Notes: generated by a model not told the origin, from the sequence alone. A stretch of 64,000 bases of DNA from Thermoplasmata archaeon (GCA_021817605.1 JAKAUN010000009.1:80551-144550), one strand, 5' to 3'. Shown: positions 11,162 through 19,955, counted from the first letter of the stretch. Program-made: numbers and translations.

Positions 11162-12112
11162 GTGCGGAACCTCACCTACGGCGACGCGCCGGGCGGGGGA
11201 CATCCGACCGGTCGGAGCAGGCGGTCGGCGGCCGCACAGGAGGGCGAGAGCTCTCCTGAGCGTTTCGCCGAGCTTTCCCCCTACCGCGCCGAGCGCGAGT
11301 GGACACGGTACGAGGGAACGGCCCAGCGCGACCTCTTCCGGGAGCTCCGCGAGAGGTTCCTGGAAAGGAACCGGCGGGCGTGCGCCTGGACCCTTGACGG
11401 CGGGGCAGGGCCCGGGCGGTTCACCGCGCTGCTTGGCGGGAGCGGCGCACGACGTGTCGCACTCGACCTCTCCGTCGAGATGCTCCGACTCGCCCGGAGC
11501 GGCCGCGCCGGCGCGCCTGGAGCGGAGGGAGCGCCTTTCGTGGTCCGCGGCGACCTCGGCGCAGCGCCGTTCGCTTTCGGCTCCTTCGGTCAGGTGGCTC
11601 TTCTCGGCAACGTCCTTGGCTTCGCGGGCCCGGCCGGGGAACGGCTCCTTTCCGAGGCCGAGAGGCTGCTCACTGTTGATGGGCTGCTCCTCCTCGAGAT
11701 CGCTCCCGGGCCCGGGGTCAGGTCCGCCTACCTCGAACGCCTCCCCGCTTCTGCGGTCGGGCGCCTCTTCGAGGCGCCGCCTCGGGCGGTCGTGCCGCGG
11801 ATCCTTCGGGAGGGTTTCGTCCGGGAGCCGCGACGCCATCGGGAGCGGGGGTTCAAGCGTTGGAGCGTCCCCGAGATCGTCGGGCGCTACGGTGCTCCCC
11901 TCTGGGCGGTGCAGGAGATCCTTGCCGTTGCCCCCGCGCTTGGGGCGGACCCGGCGCGGATCGGGGCGGTGGCCTCCCGTCGGCGTGCCTGGGCGCGGCT
12001 CCTCGAGACCGAGGAGGCCGTGGGACACCAGAGGGGCTGCTGGGAAGAATCGGCTGCGGTACTCGTTGCCGTGCGGAGGACCGGAGGCGCCCCCGTCCCC
12101 CCTCCGTCCTAG
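11162..12112 (+). CDS. Class I SAM-dependent methyltransferase
   Basis: The 316-residue product has the Rossmann-type SAM site. Motif I is LDGGAGPGRFTALL near residue 75, the ribose-binding acidic strand is RRVALDLSVEMLRLAR near 95, and motif III/post-I is FGQVALLGNVLGF near 140. The N-terminal 50 residues are polar with a helix YRAEREWTRYEGT that may contact substrate. The C-terminal half carries an alpha/beta extension without recognised motifs. The substrate is unknown. The start is a GTG. It is transcribed divergently from the zinc-ribbon/DUF998 pair and shares the TATA-like element at 11111-11119. Confidence 0.8.
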   Translation: MRNLTYGDAPGGGHPTGRSRRSAAAQEGESSPERFAELSPYRAEREWTRYEGTAQRDLFRELRERFLERNRRACAWTLDGGAGPGRFTALLGGSGARRVALDLSVEMLRLARSGRAGAPGAEGAPFVVRGDLGAAPFAFGSFGQVALLGNVLGFAGPAGERLLSEAERLLTVDGLLLLEIAPGPGVRSAYLERLPASAVGRLFEAPPRAVVPRILREGFVREPRRHRERGFKRWSVPEIVGRYGAPLWAVQEILAVAPALGADPARIGAVASRRRAWARLLETEEAVGHQRGCWEESAAVLVAVRRTGGAPVPPPS

Positions 12113-12202
12113 GAGCGGAGGGGCCCGAAGGCGTCGGCCGGACGGGCGCTCTTGCGGGAAGGCGCCACGGAGGCTCCCGGGGGCTTCGGCCGACTTTGCC
12201 AA

Positions 12203-12211
12203 CATTAATTA
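12203..12211 (+). promoter_or_regulatory. TATA box of the coiled-coil/KaiC-like gene
   Basis: CATTAATTA lies 24 nt (centre) before the ATG at 12231, as expected for a leaderless archaeal transcript. Confidence 0.6.
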
Positions 12212-12230
12212 GGCAGGGTCCCGCCCTTGA

Positions 12231-14966
12231 ATGGGCGGGGGTCCCATGCCTAAGCGGAACCCGCCCTCCTCAAGCGACCGTACCACGCGTCGGCGGACAG
12301 GCCTCAGTGGTCAGGACCTGGAGGCGGCCAAACGGGACGCGCTCCTCCAACTCAAGATCGGCCGCTCGGCCCATCTGTTGACGGTCGTGGTCTCGGCCCT
12401 CCTCGGGCTCGACGCGATCCTTCTTCTGTTCTTCTTCTCGCCGCTCCCCACGCTCACGGGAGCCGAGCACGGCTCCGCCGCGGTGCTGCCGACCGTCTAC
12501 CTGCTCCTCCCGCTCCTGGCAGCGGTTCTGCTATCGACGATCGGGCTCGGAACCAAGTGGGCGGAGTTCCGCTACTGGCCGTGGGAGGGTCACTTCAGTG
12601 CTTCCGTCGGAGGCGTCGCGCTGAGCCTCGTCGCGGCCGGCCTCTACGTGGGCCGCGTGGAGGGGTTCGGGCCGTGGGGGAGCCACGCGCTGTTCCCGGG
12701 GTTCCTCGCCCTCACGCTCGCGACGATCACCGTTTCGCTGCTCGGGCTCGCGCTCACCTGGCGCCCGTGGGGAAGCCGCCAGTATGCGAGCGCCCTCTGC
12801 GCCCTCCTCCCGCTCGCCACCTCCCTGCTCGTCTACTTCCCCCCGACGCAGACGGGCACCGGCTCGGAGCCCCTCGCGGTGGCGCTCCTCGTCTCGGCCG
12901 TCCTCTACCAGACGTCGGGGTCTTTCCTCCACCTTCTCTCCTCCGGCACGCAGCCCCACCGCCAGGCGCTCGTCCTCTCCGGCCAGACCCGCATCGGACA
13001 GCTGGCGGACGAGGTCCAGCAGAAGGAGGAGGCGCTACGCTTCCGAGAGCTCGCGTTGCTCCGCCGCGAGGCGGATGTCGAGACCGCTGAGGCCTCCGCC
13101 CGACGGCGCCAGGAGATCGTCTCCGCCTCCAAGGACCGCCTCGAGACCCTCGACGGCGACCTGCGGCAACGCTCCGACGCGCTCGCCCAGAAGGAGCGGG
13201 ATCTGGCCGGGCAGGCCGCCGAGCTCGAGGGGAAACGCCGGGCGGCGGACGACCGGGAGAAGTCGCTTGGCATCAAGTCCCACGAGCTCGACCAGGTGGT
13301 CGTGGGGCTCAACGAGAGGGCAGAACGGCTCTCCGGGCGCGAAGGCGAACAGGCCCAGCGCGACGTGGAGCTTGCCGAGCGGCTGGGCGAGGTCGAGCGG
13401 AGGGAGGCCGAGCTGCCTCAGCACGAGGAGCGCCTGGCGGCCCGCGAGCAGCAGATCGCGGAGAAGACCACGGAGATCCTTCGTCGGGAGGGCGAGGTCG
13501 CGGCCCGCGAGCAGGCGGCTCCTGCCGCCGGCCGTGGAGCGGCCGCCCCGTCGGCCCTCGAGCAGGACCTCGCTGCCCGCGAGGCGCGCTCCCGGCATCT
13601 CAAGACGCTCCTGGACGAACAGAACGCGCTGTTGAGCCAGCGCGCGCAGGAGGTCGCCTCCCAGGCACGCACGAACGAGGTCGCTCGACGCCAGATCGCC
13701 GAGCGTCAGGCGACCGTCGCAGCACGGGAGGCGGCGCTCGCCCAGAAGGAGGCCGACCTCGTGAGCCGGCTCAAGGCGGTCGAGCAGCGTGACAGCCAGC
13801 TCACGGGCATGCTCAAGGACTACCAGGGACGGCTCCAGGAGGTCGGGCGCCAGCAGGCCGAGATCGCCCGCAAGTCGGTCGACGTCGACCGCTCCCTCGC
13901 ATCGCTGCCCGACCGGGAGAAGATCCTCGCCGAACGCGAGGGGAAGCTCGCGCAGGCGCTCTCCGAGCTCGAGCACCGGGAGGCTGGCCTGCTCTCCCGC
14001 GAGCGGGCCGCCGAGGCAAGCGAGGCCGAAGTGGCTCTGCGTCGCCCGGAAGCCGACTGGAGCTCCGGAGCGACCCGGGAGGCTGCGCCACCCGTGGCGT
14101 CGGCGGCTTCCGCGGCTGGCACCGGGCGTTCCTCACGGCCGATGCGTGCGCGCCTGTTCTCCTCGTCTTCCGAGCGCCCGCCACGCCCTGACCCGGAGAG
14201 CCAAGACGCCTCCGATACCCTCGCCCCGGCCGGCTCCCGTCGGTACCCCGACCGTCTTGCCAGCGGCACCCCGCGCTTGGACGACCTGCTGCTGGGCGGC
14301 CTTCCGCCTCGCAGCCACGTGGCGCTGGTAGGGGATGCGTTCGTCGGGAAGGAGATCACGCTCTACGCCTTCGTCGCGGAGGGGCTCAAACGCTCCGAGC
14401 CGATCGTCCTCGTCACGGCGACCCGGTCTCCCGAGGAGGTCTCCGAGAGCCTGGGGCTGCTCCTTCCTCAGTTCCGTGAGTTCGAGCAGAAGGGCAAGGT
14501 GACCTGGGTCGATGCCTCGGGGGCGCAAGCGACCGCGGGGCCCCACCGTCTGCTCCCGCATGGGGCCGACGACCTCGCCGGGATACTCTCGGCGCTCGTC
14601 CGGGCCTCCAAGGAGTTCTCGGAGAAGCCGCCCGGAAGGTTCCGCGTGGGCTTCCTCGGGCTCTCCGCGGTCCTCGCGCACGGCGACGAGCGGGCCGGGT
14701 TCTCCTTCCTGCAGAACGTGGTCGGAATCCTCAAGCCCCGCGACGCGATCGCGATGTACTCGCTCGAGGCCGGGGCGCTCTCCGAGCCCCAGGTCGAGTC
14801 GCTGCTCTCGCGGATGGACGGGGCGATCCTGTTCCGCCAGGACCGCGACAGGACGTTCCTCTCCGTGAAGGGATTCGGCGATGTCGAGACCCGGGACTGG
14901 ATCGAGTGTCGCGCCACGAACCGTGCGCTGGTCGTGGGCTCGTTCGCCCTCGAGAGGATCCGCTGA
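12231..14966 (+). CDS. Polytopic membrane protein with long coiled coil and degenerate KaiC/RecA-like domain
   Basis: This 911-residue protein has three parts. Residues about 40-240 form six hydrophobic helices. Residues about 250-610 form a long, heptad-rich coiled coil dense in Glu, Arg, Gln and Ala. After a disordered linker, residues about 674-911 form a KaiC-like RecA fold beginning RLASGTPRLDDLLLGGLPP. The Walker A is GDAFVGKE, where the final Thr/Ser is replaced by Glu. The Walker B strand reads VGFLGLSAVL and lacks the usual Asp, so ATP hydrolysis is doubtful. A membrane-tethered scaffold or signalling role is an inference. The start at 12231 fits the TATA box; an ATG at 12246 is also possible. 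I know no characterised protein with this order of domains. Confidence 0.8.
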   Translation: MGGGPMPKRNPPSSSDRTTRRRTGLSGQDLEAAKRDALLQLKIGRSAHLLTVVVSALLGLDAILLLFFFSPLPTLTGAEHGSAAVLPTVYLLLPLLAAVLLSTIGLGTKWAEFRYWPWEGHFSASVGGVALSLVAAGLYVGRVEGFGPWGSHALFPGFLALTLATITVSLLGLALTWRPWGSRQYASALCALLPLATSLLVYFPPTQTGTGSEPLAVALLVSAVLYQTSGSFLHLLSSGTQPHRQALVLSGQTRIGQLADEVQQKEEALRFRELALLRREADVETAEASARRRQEIVSASKDRLETLDGDLRQRSDALAQKERDLAGQAAELEGKRRAADDREKSLGIKSHELDQVVVGLNERAERLSGREGEQAQRDVELAERLGEVERREAELPQHEERLAAREQQIAEKTTEILRREGEVAAREQAAPAAGRGAAAPSALEQDLAAREARSRHLKTLLDEQNALLSQRAQEVASQARTNEVARRQIAERQATVAAREAALAQKEADLVSRLKAVEQRDSQLTGMLKDYQGRLQEVGRQQAEIARKSVDVDRSLASLPDREKILAEREGKLAQALSELEHREAGLLSRERAAEASEAEVALRRPEADWSSGATREAAPPVASAASAAGTGRSSRPMRARLFSSSSERPPRPDPESQDASDTLAPAGSRRYPDRLASGTPRLDDLLLGGLPPRSHVALVGDAFVGKEITLYAFVAEGLKRSEPIVLVTATRSPEEVSESLGLLLPQFREFEQKGKVTWVDASGAQATAGPHRLLPHGADDLAGILSALVRASKEFSEKPPGRFRVGFLGLSAVLAHGDERAGFSFLQNVVGILKPRDAIAMYSLEAGALSEPQVESLLSRMDGAILFRQDRDRTFLSVKGFGDVETRDWIECRATNRALVVGSFALERIR

Positions 14967-15041
14967 AGCGCTCGTGGCGCCCGGGGAGGCCTCCGAGACG
15001 ACGGCCCCGCCCTATTTCTGCGCCGCAGGGCTAGCCTCTCC

Positions 15042-15914
15042 GTGAACGAGGCGCGCGCCGAGCCGGCTCCACCCTCTTCCGGGGAGCTGTGCATCCCCCA
15101 ACCCCCGGGCGGCGGTCAGGACGGTCCGGTCCGGGCGGTGACCCTCGACCTGTGGCACACCCTGGTCTATCTCGAGCCGGAAGCGGAGGAGGCGTACATG
15201 CGTGCCCAGCTCGACCTGGCGACCGACGCGCTTGCCTCCTCCCCCGGCCCTGCAGGTGCGGCCGAGCTCGGGGTCGAAGAGCTGCGGGCGGCCTTTGCCG
15301 CGGAGTACGGCGCGGCCGTTGCGGCGGCGCAAGGGGGGAGCTCCGTGACCCCAGCCCAGCAGCTCGAGCGCGCGGCGGCACGCACGGGACGAGAGGTGGA
15401 CACCCCGGCCTACCTCAAACGCCTGCACGAGCTGGTCGCGGCCACGCCCTTCCAAAAGGCCCCGGGAGCGCTTCAGATGTTGGCAGAGCTGCGCGAGCTC
15501 GGGCTGCGCACGGCCGTCATCTCGAACACCACCGGAGAGCCGGGGGCAGCGCTCCGCCCGGTCCTGCGCCGCCTGGGGTTCGACGGGCTTCTCGAGACCT
15601 TCGTCTTCAGCGACGAGCGCCCGTGGTCGAAGCCCGCCGCGGAGATCTTTGTCGATGCCCTCTCGAGACTCGGCGCGGATCCGTCCCGCGCCGTTCACGT
15701 AGGGGACGGCTGGGTCGACATCGAAGGGGCGCGCCGAGCAGGGTTCCGGGGAGGGATCCTATACACCGGCCTCCAGCGCTACGGGGAGCAGTACCGCGCC
15801 CTCTTCCTCCCGGAGGGGTGGACCAATCCCCCGGCCCAGTACAGGGTCGAGCGGCTCGAGGAGATCCCCCGGCTCGCCTGCCGTCTTCTGGACGGCGCGG
15901 CGGGCGGAGCGTAG
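15042..15914 (+). CDS. HAD-superfamily hydrolase
   Basis: The 290-residue enzyme has all four HAD motifs. Motif I is VTLDLWHTLVY (nucleophile Asp near residue 36), motif II is the Ser in AVISNTTGEP, motif III is the Lys in RPWSKPAAEIF, and motif IV is HVGDGWVDIEGARRAG. The four-helix cap between motifs I and II is the C1 type of small-molecule phosphatases such as phosphoglycolate phosphatase or haloacid dehalogenase. In motif I, Trp-His replaces the more usual D-G-T, so the second Asp of phosphatases is missing (DxWxT), as in dehalogenase-like members. The GTG at 15042 follows a TATA-like CCTATTTCT (15011-15019) by about 27 nt. Confidence 0.8.
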   Translation: MNEARAEPAPPSSGELCIPQPPGGGQDGPVRAVTLDLWHTLVYLEPEAEEAYMRAQLDLATDALASSPGPAGAAELGVEELRAAFAAEYGAAVAAAQGGSSVTPAQQLERAAARTGREVDTPAYLKRLHELVAATPFQKAPGALQMLAELRELGLRTAVISNTTGEPGAALRPVLRRLGFDGLLETFVFSDERPWSKPAAEIFVDALSRLGADPSRAVHVGDGWVDIEGARRAGFRGGILYTGLQRYGEQYRALFLPEGWTNPPAQYRVERLEEIPRLACRLLDGAAGGA

Positions 15915-15920
15915 GCCGGC

Positions 15921-16196
15921 CTACTCCTCGCCCATGTGGCGCGGCGTAGGGATGACCTTCGGCTGCTCGGCCTCGGTCGGCATCCCGGTCTTTCCGGGCA
16001 CGATCTCGCAGTCCCGCCAGCCGACCCCGACCGTCACCTTGGGGAAGGCGACCTTGAGGGTGTAGTTCGCGATCTTGCCGACGACGAGCCCCTGGGCTCC
16101 GGCGACCAGGTTGGGGTTCATCACCGAGAGGTCCCGGGTGAGCACCACGCGGGTCTTCCCGAAGACGATCTTGTCGAGCTCCTCGTGCTCCTGCAT
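15921..16196 (-). CDS. Hypothetical 91-residue beta-rich protein
   Basis: The protein opens with a short acidic helix MQEHEELDKIVFGK, then alternating strands TRVVLTRDL, QGLVVGKIANYTLKVAFPKV, VGVGWRDCEIV and a proline-rich tail. There is no membrane segment or signal peptide. The ATG at 16196 is favoured over an upstream ATG at 16223 because a TATA-like element (CTTATCC, minus strand, about 16223-16229) would sit on top of the longer start. It faces away from the acetate-type transporter gene; an inverted repeat lies between them. I do not recognise the family. Confidence 0.55.
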   Translation of the reverse strand: MQEHEELDKIVFGKTRVVLTRDLSVMNPNLVAGAQGLVVGKIANYTLKVAFPKVTVGVGWRDCEIVPGKTGMPTEAEQPKVIPTPRHMGEE

Positions 16197-16241
16197 GGCC
16201 CGGGCAACTACGACCGCGCCCAAAGGATAAGACTAGCGCGC

Positions 16242-16276
16242 CAACGGACCCACCCCCTGCGACGCGGGGTCCGTTG
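16242..16276. promoter_or_regulatory. Inverted repeat between divergent genes
   Basis: A perfect 10-bp inverted repeat (CAACGGACCC at 16242-16251, complement at 16267-16276, 15-nt spacer) lies just upstream of the promoter of the 15921-16196 gene and about 110 nt before the transporter start. It could be an operator or a hairpin. Confidence 0.4.
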
Positions 16277-16351
16277 AGCTCGGTGTGACGGCCGTTTTCG
16301 GCGATTTCGCTCGGCGGTGGGGCGTAACACCGAATTACCGTCGAAAAGAGG

Positions 16352-16360
16352 CATTTATCT
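16352..16360 (+). promoter_or_regulatory. TATA box of the acetate-type transporter
   Basis: CATTTATCT is centred 31 nt before the ATG at 16387. Confidence 0.55.
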
Positions 16361-16386
16361 ACTAGGACCGCGTCGTCAGCCCCCGA

Positions 16387-17037
16387 ATGCCAGCGACGGC
16401 AGAGGCGATGGGGATGGGGGCAGGCGCTTCCATGACCGCCGAGAAGAGCGACACGGGGTCGAACGTGAAAGTGGTCGGCCTGTTGGCGATGGGCCTTACC
16501 CTGATCATGATCGGGCTGGGGCTCCTGCCTTCGCCCTACGCCAATGGGTTTGCCGGGCACTGGGCGGCGTTTCCCATTGCGTCGATATTCGGTGGGATCG
16601 TCCTCGCCGTGGTCGGGCTCCTCGCCCTCTCGAAGGGCCACCTCTACTGGGGCTCGGCGTTCACGAGCTACGGCGCGTTCTTCCTGGTCTGGGCGAGCAC
16701 GCTGACCTCCTATAACTCGCTCGGCGGTGGGCCGTTCGCAGGGGTCTTCTCCTACGGGCTCGCCGGGTTCACCTTCGTCTTTCTGCTCATGACGCTCACC
16801 TACCTGGTGAGCTCGCTCAAGCACGGATGGATGGCGTTCTTCTTGTTCCTGTTCTTCTTCGTCTCGTTCGTCCTCTGGCTCAGCGAGTACTGGACGATTG
16901 GGGCGGGCAACTCGGTCTCCAAGGGCATGGAGTGGGCGACCGGGGGTCTCACCATCCTGACGGGCCTCCTCGCGTGGTACATGGCCACGGCCCACCTCAC
17001 GAACACGACCTACGGGAAGAAGTTCCTGCCCGGGTAG
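16387..17037 (+). CDS. GPR1/FUN34/YaaH (AceTr) family transporter, probable acetate uptake
   Basis: The 216-residue protein has six transmembrane helices and the conserved middle segment FTSYGAFFLVWAS, followed by LVSSLKHGW and a C-terminal polar tail GKKFLPG. These are hallmarks of the acetate uptake transporter family (SatP/Ady2), which moves acetate or succinate across the cytoplasmic membrane. The usual N-terminal signature N-P-A-P-L-G-L is changed to N-V-K-V-V-G-L, keeping only the Asn and Gly-Leu, so selectivity may differ. A leaderless start is supported by the TATA box. A plausible partner is acetyl-CoA synthetase at 8.0-10.1 kb. Confidence 0.8.
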   Translation: MPATAEAMGMGAGASMTAEKSDTGSNVKVVGLLAMGLTLIMIGLGLLPSPYANGFAGHWAAFPIASIFGGIVLAVVGLLALSKGHLYWGSAFTSYGAFFLVWASTLTSYNSLGGGPFAGVFSYGLAGFTFVFLLMTLTYLVSSLKHGWMAFFLFLFFFVSFVLWLSEYWTIGAGNSVSKGMEWATGGLTILTGLLAWYMATAHLTNTTYGKKFLPG

Positions 17038-17154
17038 GTCGGAGTAGGGCCCTCTCAGGCCAACCCTTTCCTTACTCCTTCCAACCGATCCGGGTCTACG
17101 GGGTCCGTCGCCCGGGACCGTGAGGTCCCCTGGACCGGCCCGGACCCCCGGGGC

Positions 17155-17853
17155 TTACGCAGGCGAAACGCGCGTGCGCCGGAGGCCGATCTCCACGCCG
17201 AGGCGGACGACCCCGAGGGCGACCAGGAAGAGACCTGCGAGAACGAGGTCCCCGTAGGGCCAATGGTAGCCGGCGGCCTCGCCCGTCCAGAAGACGGCGA
17301 AGGCGAGAACGAGCGAGGTCGCCCCGAGCTTGAGCCACGGGGTCTTGATCCGGCGGATGCGCTCGTGCACGAAGAGGGCGGCGACCACGAGCGCGGCTCC
17401 GCCCACGAGGGCGCCGAAGAGCGCCGAGAGGCCGTGGCCGGCGGCGGTCAGCGCGAGGAGGACCACTACGGCTTCGGTGGTCTCGACAGCGCCGACCGTG
17501 AAACCCCCCGCGAACTGGAGGCCCGAGCGGGACGGAGCGGGAGGAGAGGTCCCTGCGGGCGCCTGCCGGCGCCGGAAGGTCTTCAACGTGCTGCGGAAGA
17601 GGAACACGGTGAACGCCGCCAGGATCACCGCCGATGCCCAGAGGAGATCGACATCGGGAAAGGCGAGGACGACCGCTCCCGCGACGAGCGCGGTCGTTCC
17701 GACCACCGCGGTGCCCACCCCCGCGCCGACGACTCCGTGGCGGACGCTCCCTTGCTCCGCGCCGAGCGCGAAGACCAGGGCGACCACCTCGGTGAGCTCG
17801 AGAACGGTCACCACCAGGGCGGCGATGACGGCAGGCAGGTAGAACCAGCTCAT
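17155..17853 (-). CDS. Polytopic membrane protein, COG4280-like
   Basis: The 232-residue protein has about six to seven helices in two related halves. Each half starts with a paired-acidic helix: VLELTEVVALVFALG near residue 15 and GAVETTEAVVVLLAL near 120. An internal repeat with conserved E-x-x-E in a membrane helix resembles cation or small-molecule exporters (COG4280, related in layout to UPF0016/LysE). The substrate cannot be inferred. The ATG at 17853 is used; a TTG at 17868 would add five residues. It is divergent from the SDR gene at 18040. Confidence 0.6.
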   Translation of the reverse strand: MSWFYLPAVIAALVVTVLELTEVVALVFALGAEQGSVRHGVVGAGVGTAVVGTTALVAGAVVLAFPDVDLLWASAVILAAFTVFLFRSTLKTFRRRQAPAGTSPPAPSRSGLQFAGGFTVGAVETTEAVVVLLALTAAGHGLSALFGALVGGAALVVAALFVHERIRRIKTPWLKLGATSLVLAFAVFWTGEAAGYHWPYGDLVLAGLFLVALGVVRLGVEIGLRRTRVSPA

Positions 17854-18039
17854 GCAGCGCTCCGCCAAGGACGAGGGAGGGCCATCGGATCCAGCCTGGG
17901 GGGCGACGACATCGGCTTCTGGCCGAACCTCCCGCTTTCAAAGCCTCTTTGCGTCGACACCGAACGTCGGTCGGGGGGCTCCCGGGCCCGGTCCGCAACG
18001 AGGCGCAAGCAACAATGGGCAGCAGGAGATGGCCCGGAG

Positions 18040-18996
18040 ATGCCCGCACTCGCCTCCTCGCAACCGGTGACGGAAGAGACCGCCGGCGGAGCGACCCTCG
18101 TCGTCGGAGCCGGCGGCTTTCTCGGAAGCGAGGTCGTTCGCGCCCTGGCCGCAGGCGGACACAGGGTCGTCGGCCTCGTACGTGACGGCACCAAGGCGGC
18201 TCGGGTCACCGCCGCGGGAGGAACGGCGGCCGTAGGCGACGTTCTCGACCAGCCGTCGCTCGTGCGCGCGGCGCAGGGGTGCACGAACTTCGTCCATCTC
18301 GCGTCGGCCTGGAACGACAGCTCAGCCCCGGAGGCCCGTGCCCTTGAGGTGCGGGTCGAAGGGGCACGCAACCTCGCGCGCGCCGCGGGGGAGGTTGGGG
18401 GGCGACGGCTCGTGGTCGGCTCCGGCTACTGGATCTATCCCGACACCCCCGGTCCGATCGACGAGACGACGCCCGCGGCACCCGAAGGGGAGTCCCGGGC
18501 CAACCATGATGCCGAGACGGCGGCGACCGAGGCGGCTCGAGAGGCGCACGCAGAGGTGCTCGTCGTCCGTCCCGGGATGGTCTACGGCGACGGGGCCTGG
18601 TTCCGCCCGATGGCCGAGGCGATCCGGGAGGGGAGCTACCGCGTCGTGGAGGGGGGCACGAATCACTGGTCGTTCGTCGCGCTCTCCGACACCGGCGCCG
18701 CGTTCCGCGCGGTGCTCGAGAGCGGCCGGGCCGGAGAGGTCTACAACGTGGTGGACGGGATGCCCGCGACCTGGAGGGATTTCGTCCGCACGGTCGCCGC
18801 CGAGCTCGGGCGGCCGCCTCCACCGAGCATCGACCGCCGGACGGCCGAGGAGCTCTACGGGCCGATCGTCGCACGCCATCTGCTCGCCAACCGCTACCTC
18901 CTTCCCGAGCGGCTGCGGGCGCTCGGCTGGCGCCCCCGCTTTCCGAGCTACCGGGAGGGGATTCCTCCGCTCCTTCGCGAGATGGCCTGGCCGTAG
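18040..18996 (+). CDS. NAD(P)-dependent epimerase/dehydratase-like extended SDR
   Basis: The 318-residue product has the glycine-rich cofactor site TLVVGAGGFLGSEVVRAL near residue 18 and NFVHLASAWND near 85. VVGSGYWIYPD and VVRPGMVYGDGAWF occupy the substrate-side positions of extended SDRs. The catalytic Tyr-x3-Lys is not obvious: the corresponding region reads ANHDAETAA. The enzyme is therefore probably an atypical, NmrA-like or aldose-reductase-like SDR. The reading frame is open far upstream. The ATG at 18040 is chosen because it gives the standard N-terminus. Confidence 0.75.
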   Translation: MPALASSQPVTEETAGGATLVVGAGGFLGSEVVRALAAGGHRVVGLVRDGTKAARVTAAGGTAAVGDVLDQPSLVRAAQGCTNFVHLASAWNDSSAPEARALEVRVEGARNLARAAGEVGGRRLVVGSGYWIYPDTPGPIDETTPAAPEGESRANHDAETAATEAAREAHAEVLVVRPGMVYGDGAWFRPMAEAIREGSYRVVEGGTNHWSFVALSDTGAAFRAVLESGRAGEVYNVVDGMPATWRDFVRTVAAELGRPPPPSIDRRTAEELYGPIVARHLLANRYLLPERLRALGWRPRFPSYREGIPPLLREMAWP

Positions 18997-19076
18997 CCAG
19001 GGGTCCTTCGCGCGCGCGCCCGCCCCCGCCGACGGGCCGAGCTGCCAAGGTTTCCCCGGTAGGGCCCGTTCGCGGT

Positions 19077-19955
19077 CTACCGTCGCAACGAGCGCTGCTG
19101 GCTCACGAGAAGATAGCCGGCGACGACTCCGACCAGGGCGAGGACGATCCAGGGGATGACCTCGGAATAGATGAACGTCTTCTTGACCGTCGTGAGGTCG
19201 GAGAGGTCGGCGGCGGAGAACTGGTTGGGCGGACCGCCCGAGAGCCGGGAGATGGCGGTCGTCTCGACGGCCCAGTACATCACGTCCGAAGGGTCGGAGG
19301 AGTGGTACGGATGGTTCGGGTCCTCGTTGGGAGCGTAACCGACGATCCCGACGAGGCCGAGCTCGTGGCCGAGCTCGTGGACGAGCACGGTCGTCGTCAC
19401 CGCGGTCGCTCCGACAGCCCCCGAGGCGGTGGCGATCGTTCCGGCGAAGACGGCGATCGAGCTACCCCGATACGCCATGCCGAGCGTTCCCGGGTTGCTC
19501 GAGTCGCTCCCCCCTAGGTAGAGGTAGAACAGCGACATCGTGCCCCAGGTGGGCCAGACCTGGCGGACGTGGCTCTCGAGCGTGAGTATCTGCGACTCGC
19601 TGAAGGAGCTCTGCGAGCTCGAGAACGCGTGCTCGTCGAGCTGGACGACCGACTTCTGGCAGGTCTCGTGGATGCGGCTCAAGAGTGTCGCGACCGAGGG
19701 CCCCGGCGGCGGCCCGACCGTCGTCTGGTAGGCGATCTCGACCACCAGTCGGTCGTCCGGGAACCCCTCGAGGAGGAGATGGGCCTCGCTCCCGACGGCT
19801 GCGTACTCCGCCGAGGCGACCGGGTTGATCTGCCAGAAGCCGACCACTACGCCGAGCACCAGGGGCGTGACGGCGAGGACGGCGATCTCCACGGCGAGGG
19901 TCCTCGTCCAGAAGCGGCCCCGGGAAGGGGGGAGGCCTGCCGGCGCCTGCGCCAC
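19077..19955 (-). CDS. Membrane-anchored zinc metalloprotease-like protein
   Basis: The 292-residue protein is bracketed by a membrane helix near the N-terminus (AVEIAVLAVTPLVLGVVVGF) and another at the C-terminus (EVIPWIVLALVGVVAGYLL). Between them, facing outside, is a domain with HELGHELGLVG (near residue 190), which fits H-E-x-x-H-x-x-G, the zinc site of metzincin-type proteases. It is followed by HSSDPSDVMYW, where the Met may form the metzincin Met-turn. The GTG at 19955 follows a TATA-like CTTGTATG (minus strand, 19979-19986) by about 28 nt. A TTG at 20012 is a possible longer start. The target is unknown. Confidence 0.7.
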   Translation of the reverse strand: MAQAPAGLPPSRGRFWTRTLAVEIAVLAVTPLVLGVVVGFWQINPVASAEYAAVGSEAHLLLEGFPDDRLVVEIAYQTTVGPPPGPSVATLLSRIHETCQKSVVQLDEHAFSSSQSSFSESQILTLESHVRQVWPTWGTMSLFYLYLGGSDSSNPGTLGMAYRGSSIAVFAGTIATASGAVGATAVTTTVLVHELGHELGLVGIVGYAPNEDPNHPYHSSDPSDVMYWAVETTAISRLSGGPPNQFSAADLSDLTTVKKTFIYSEVIPWIVLALVGVVAGYLLVSQQRSLRR

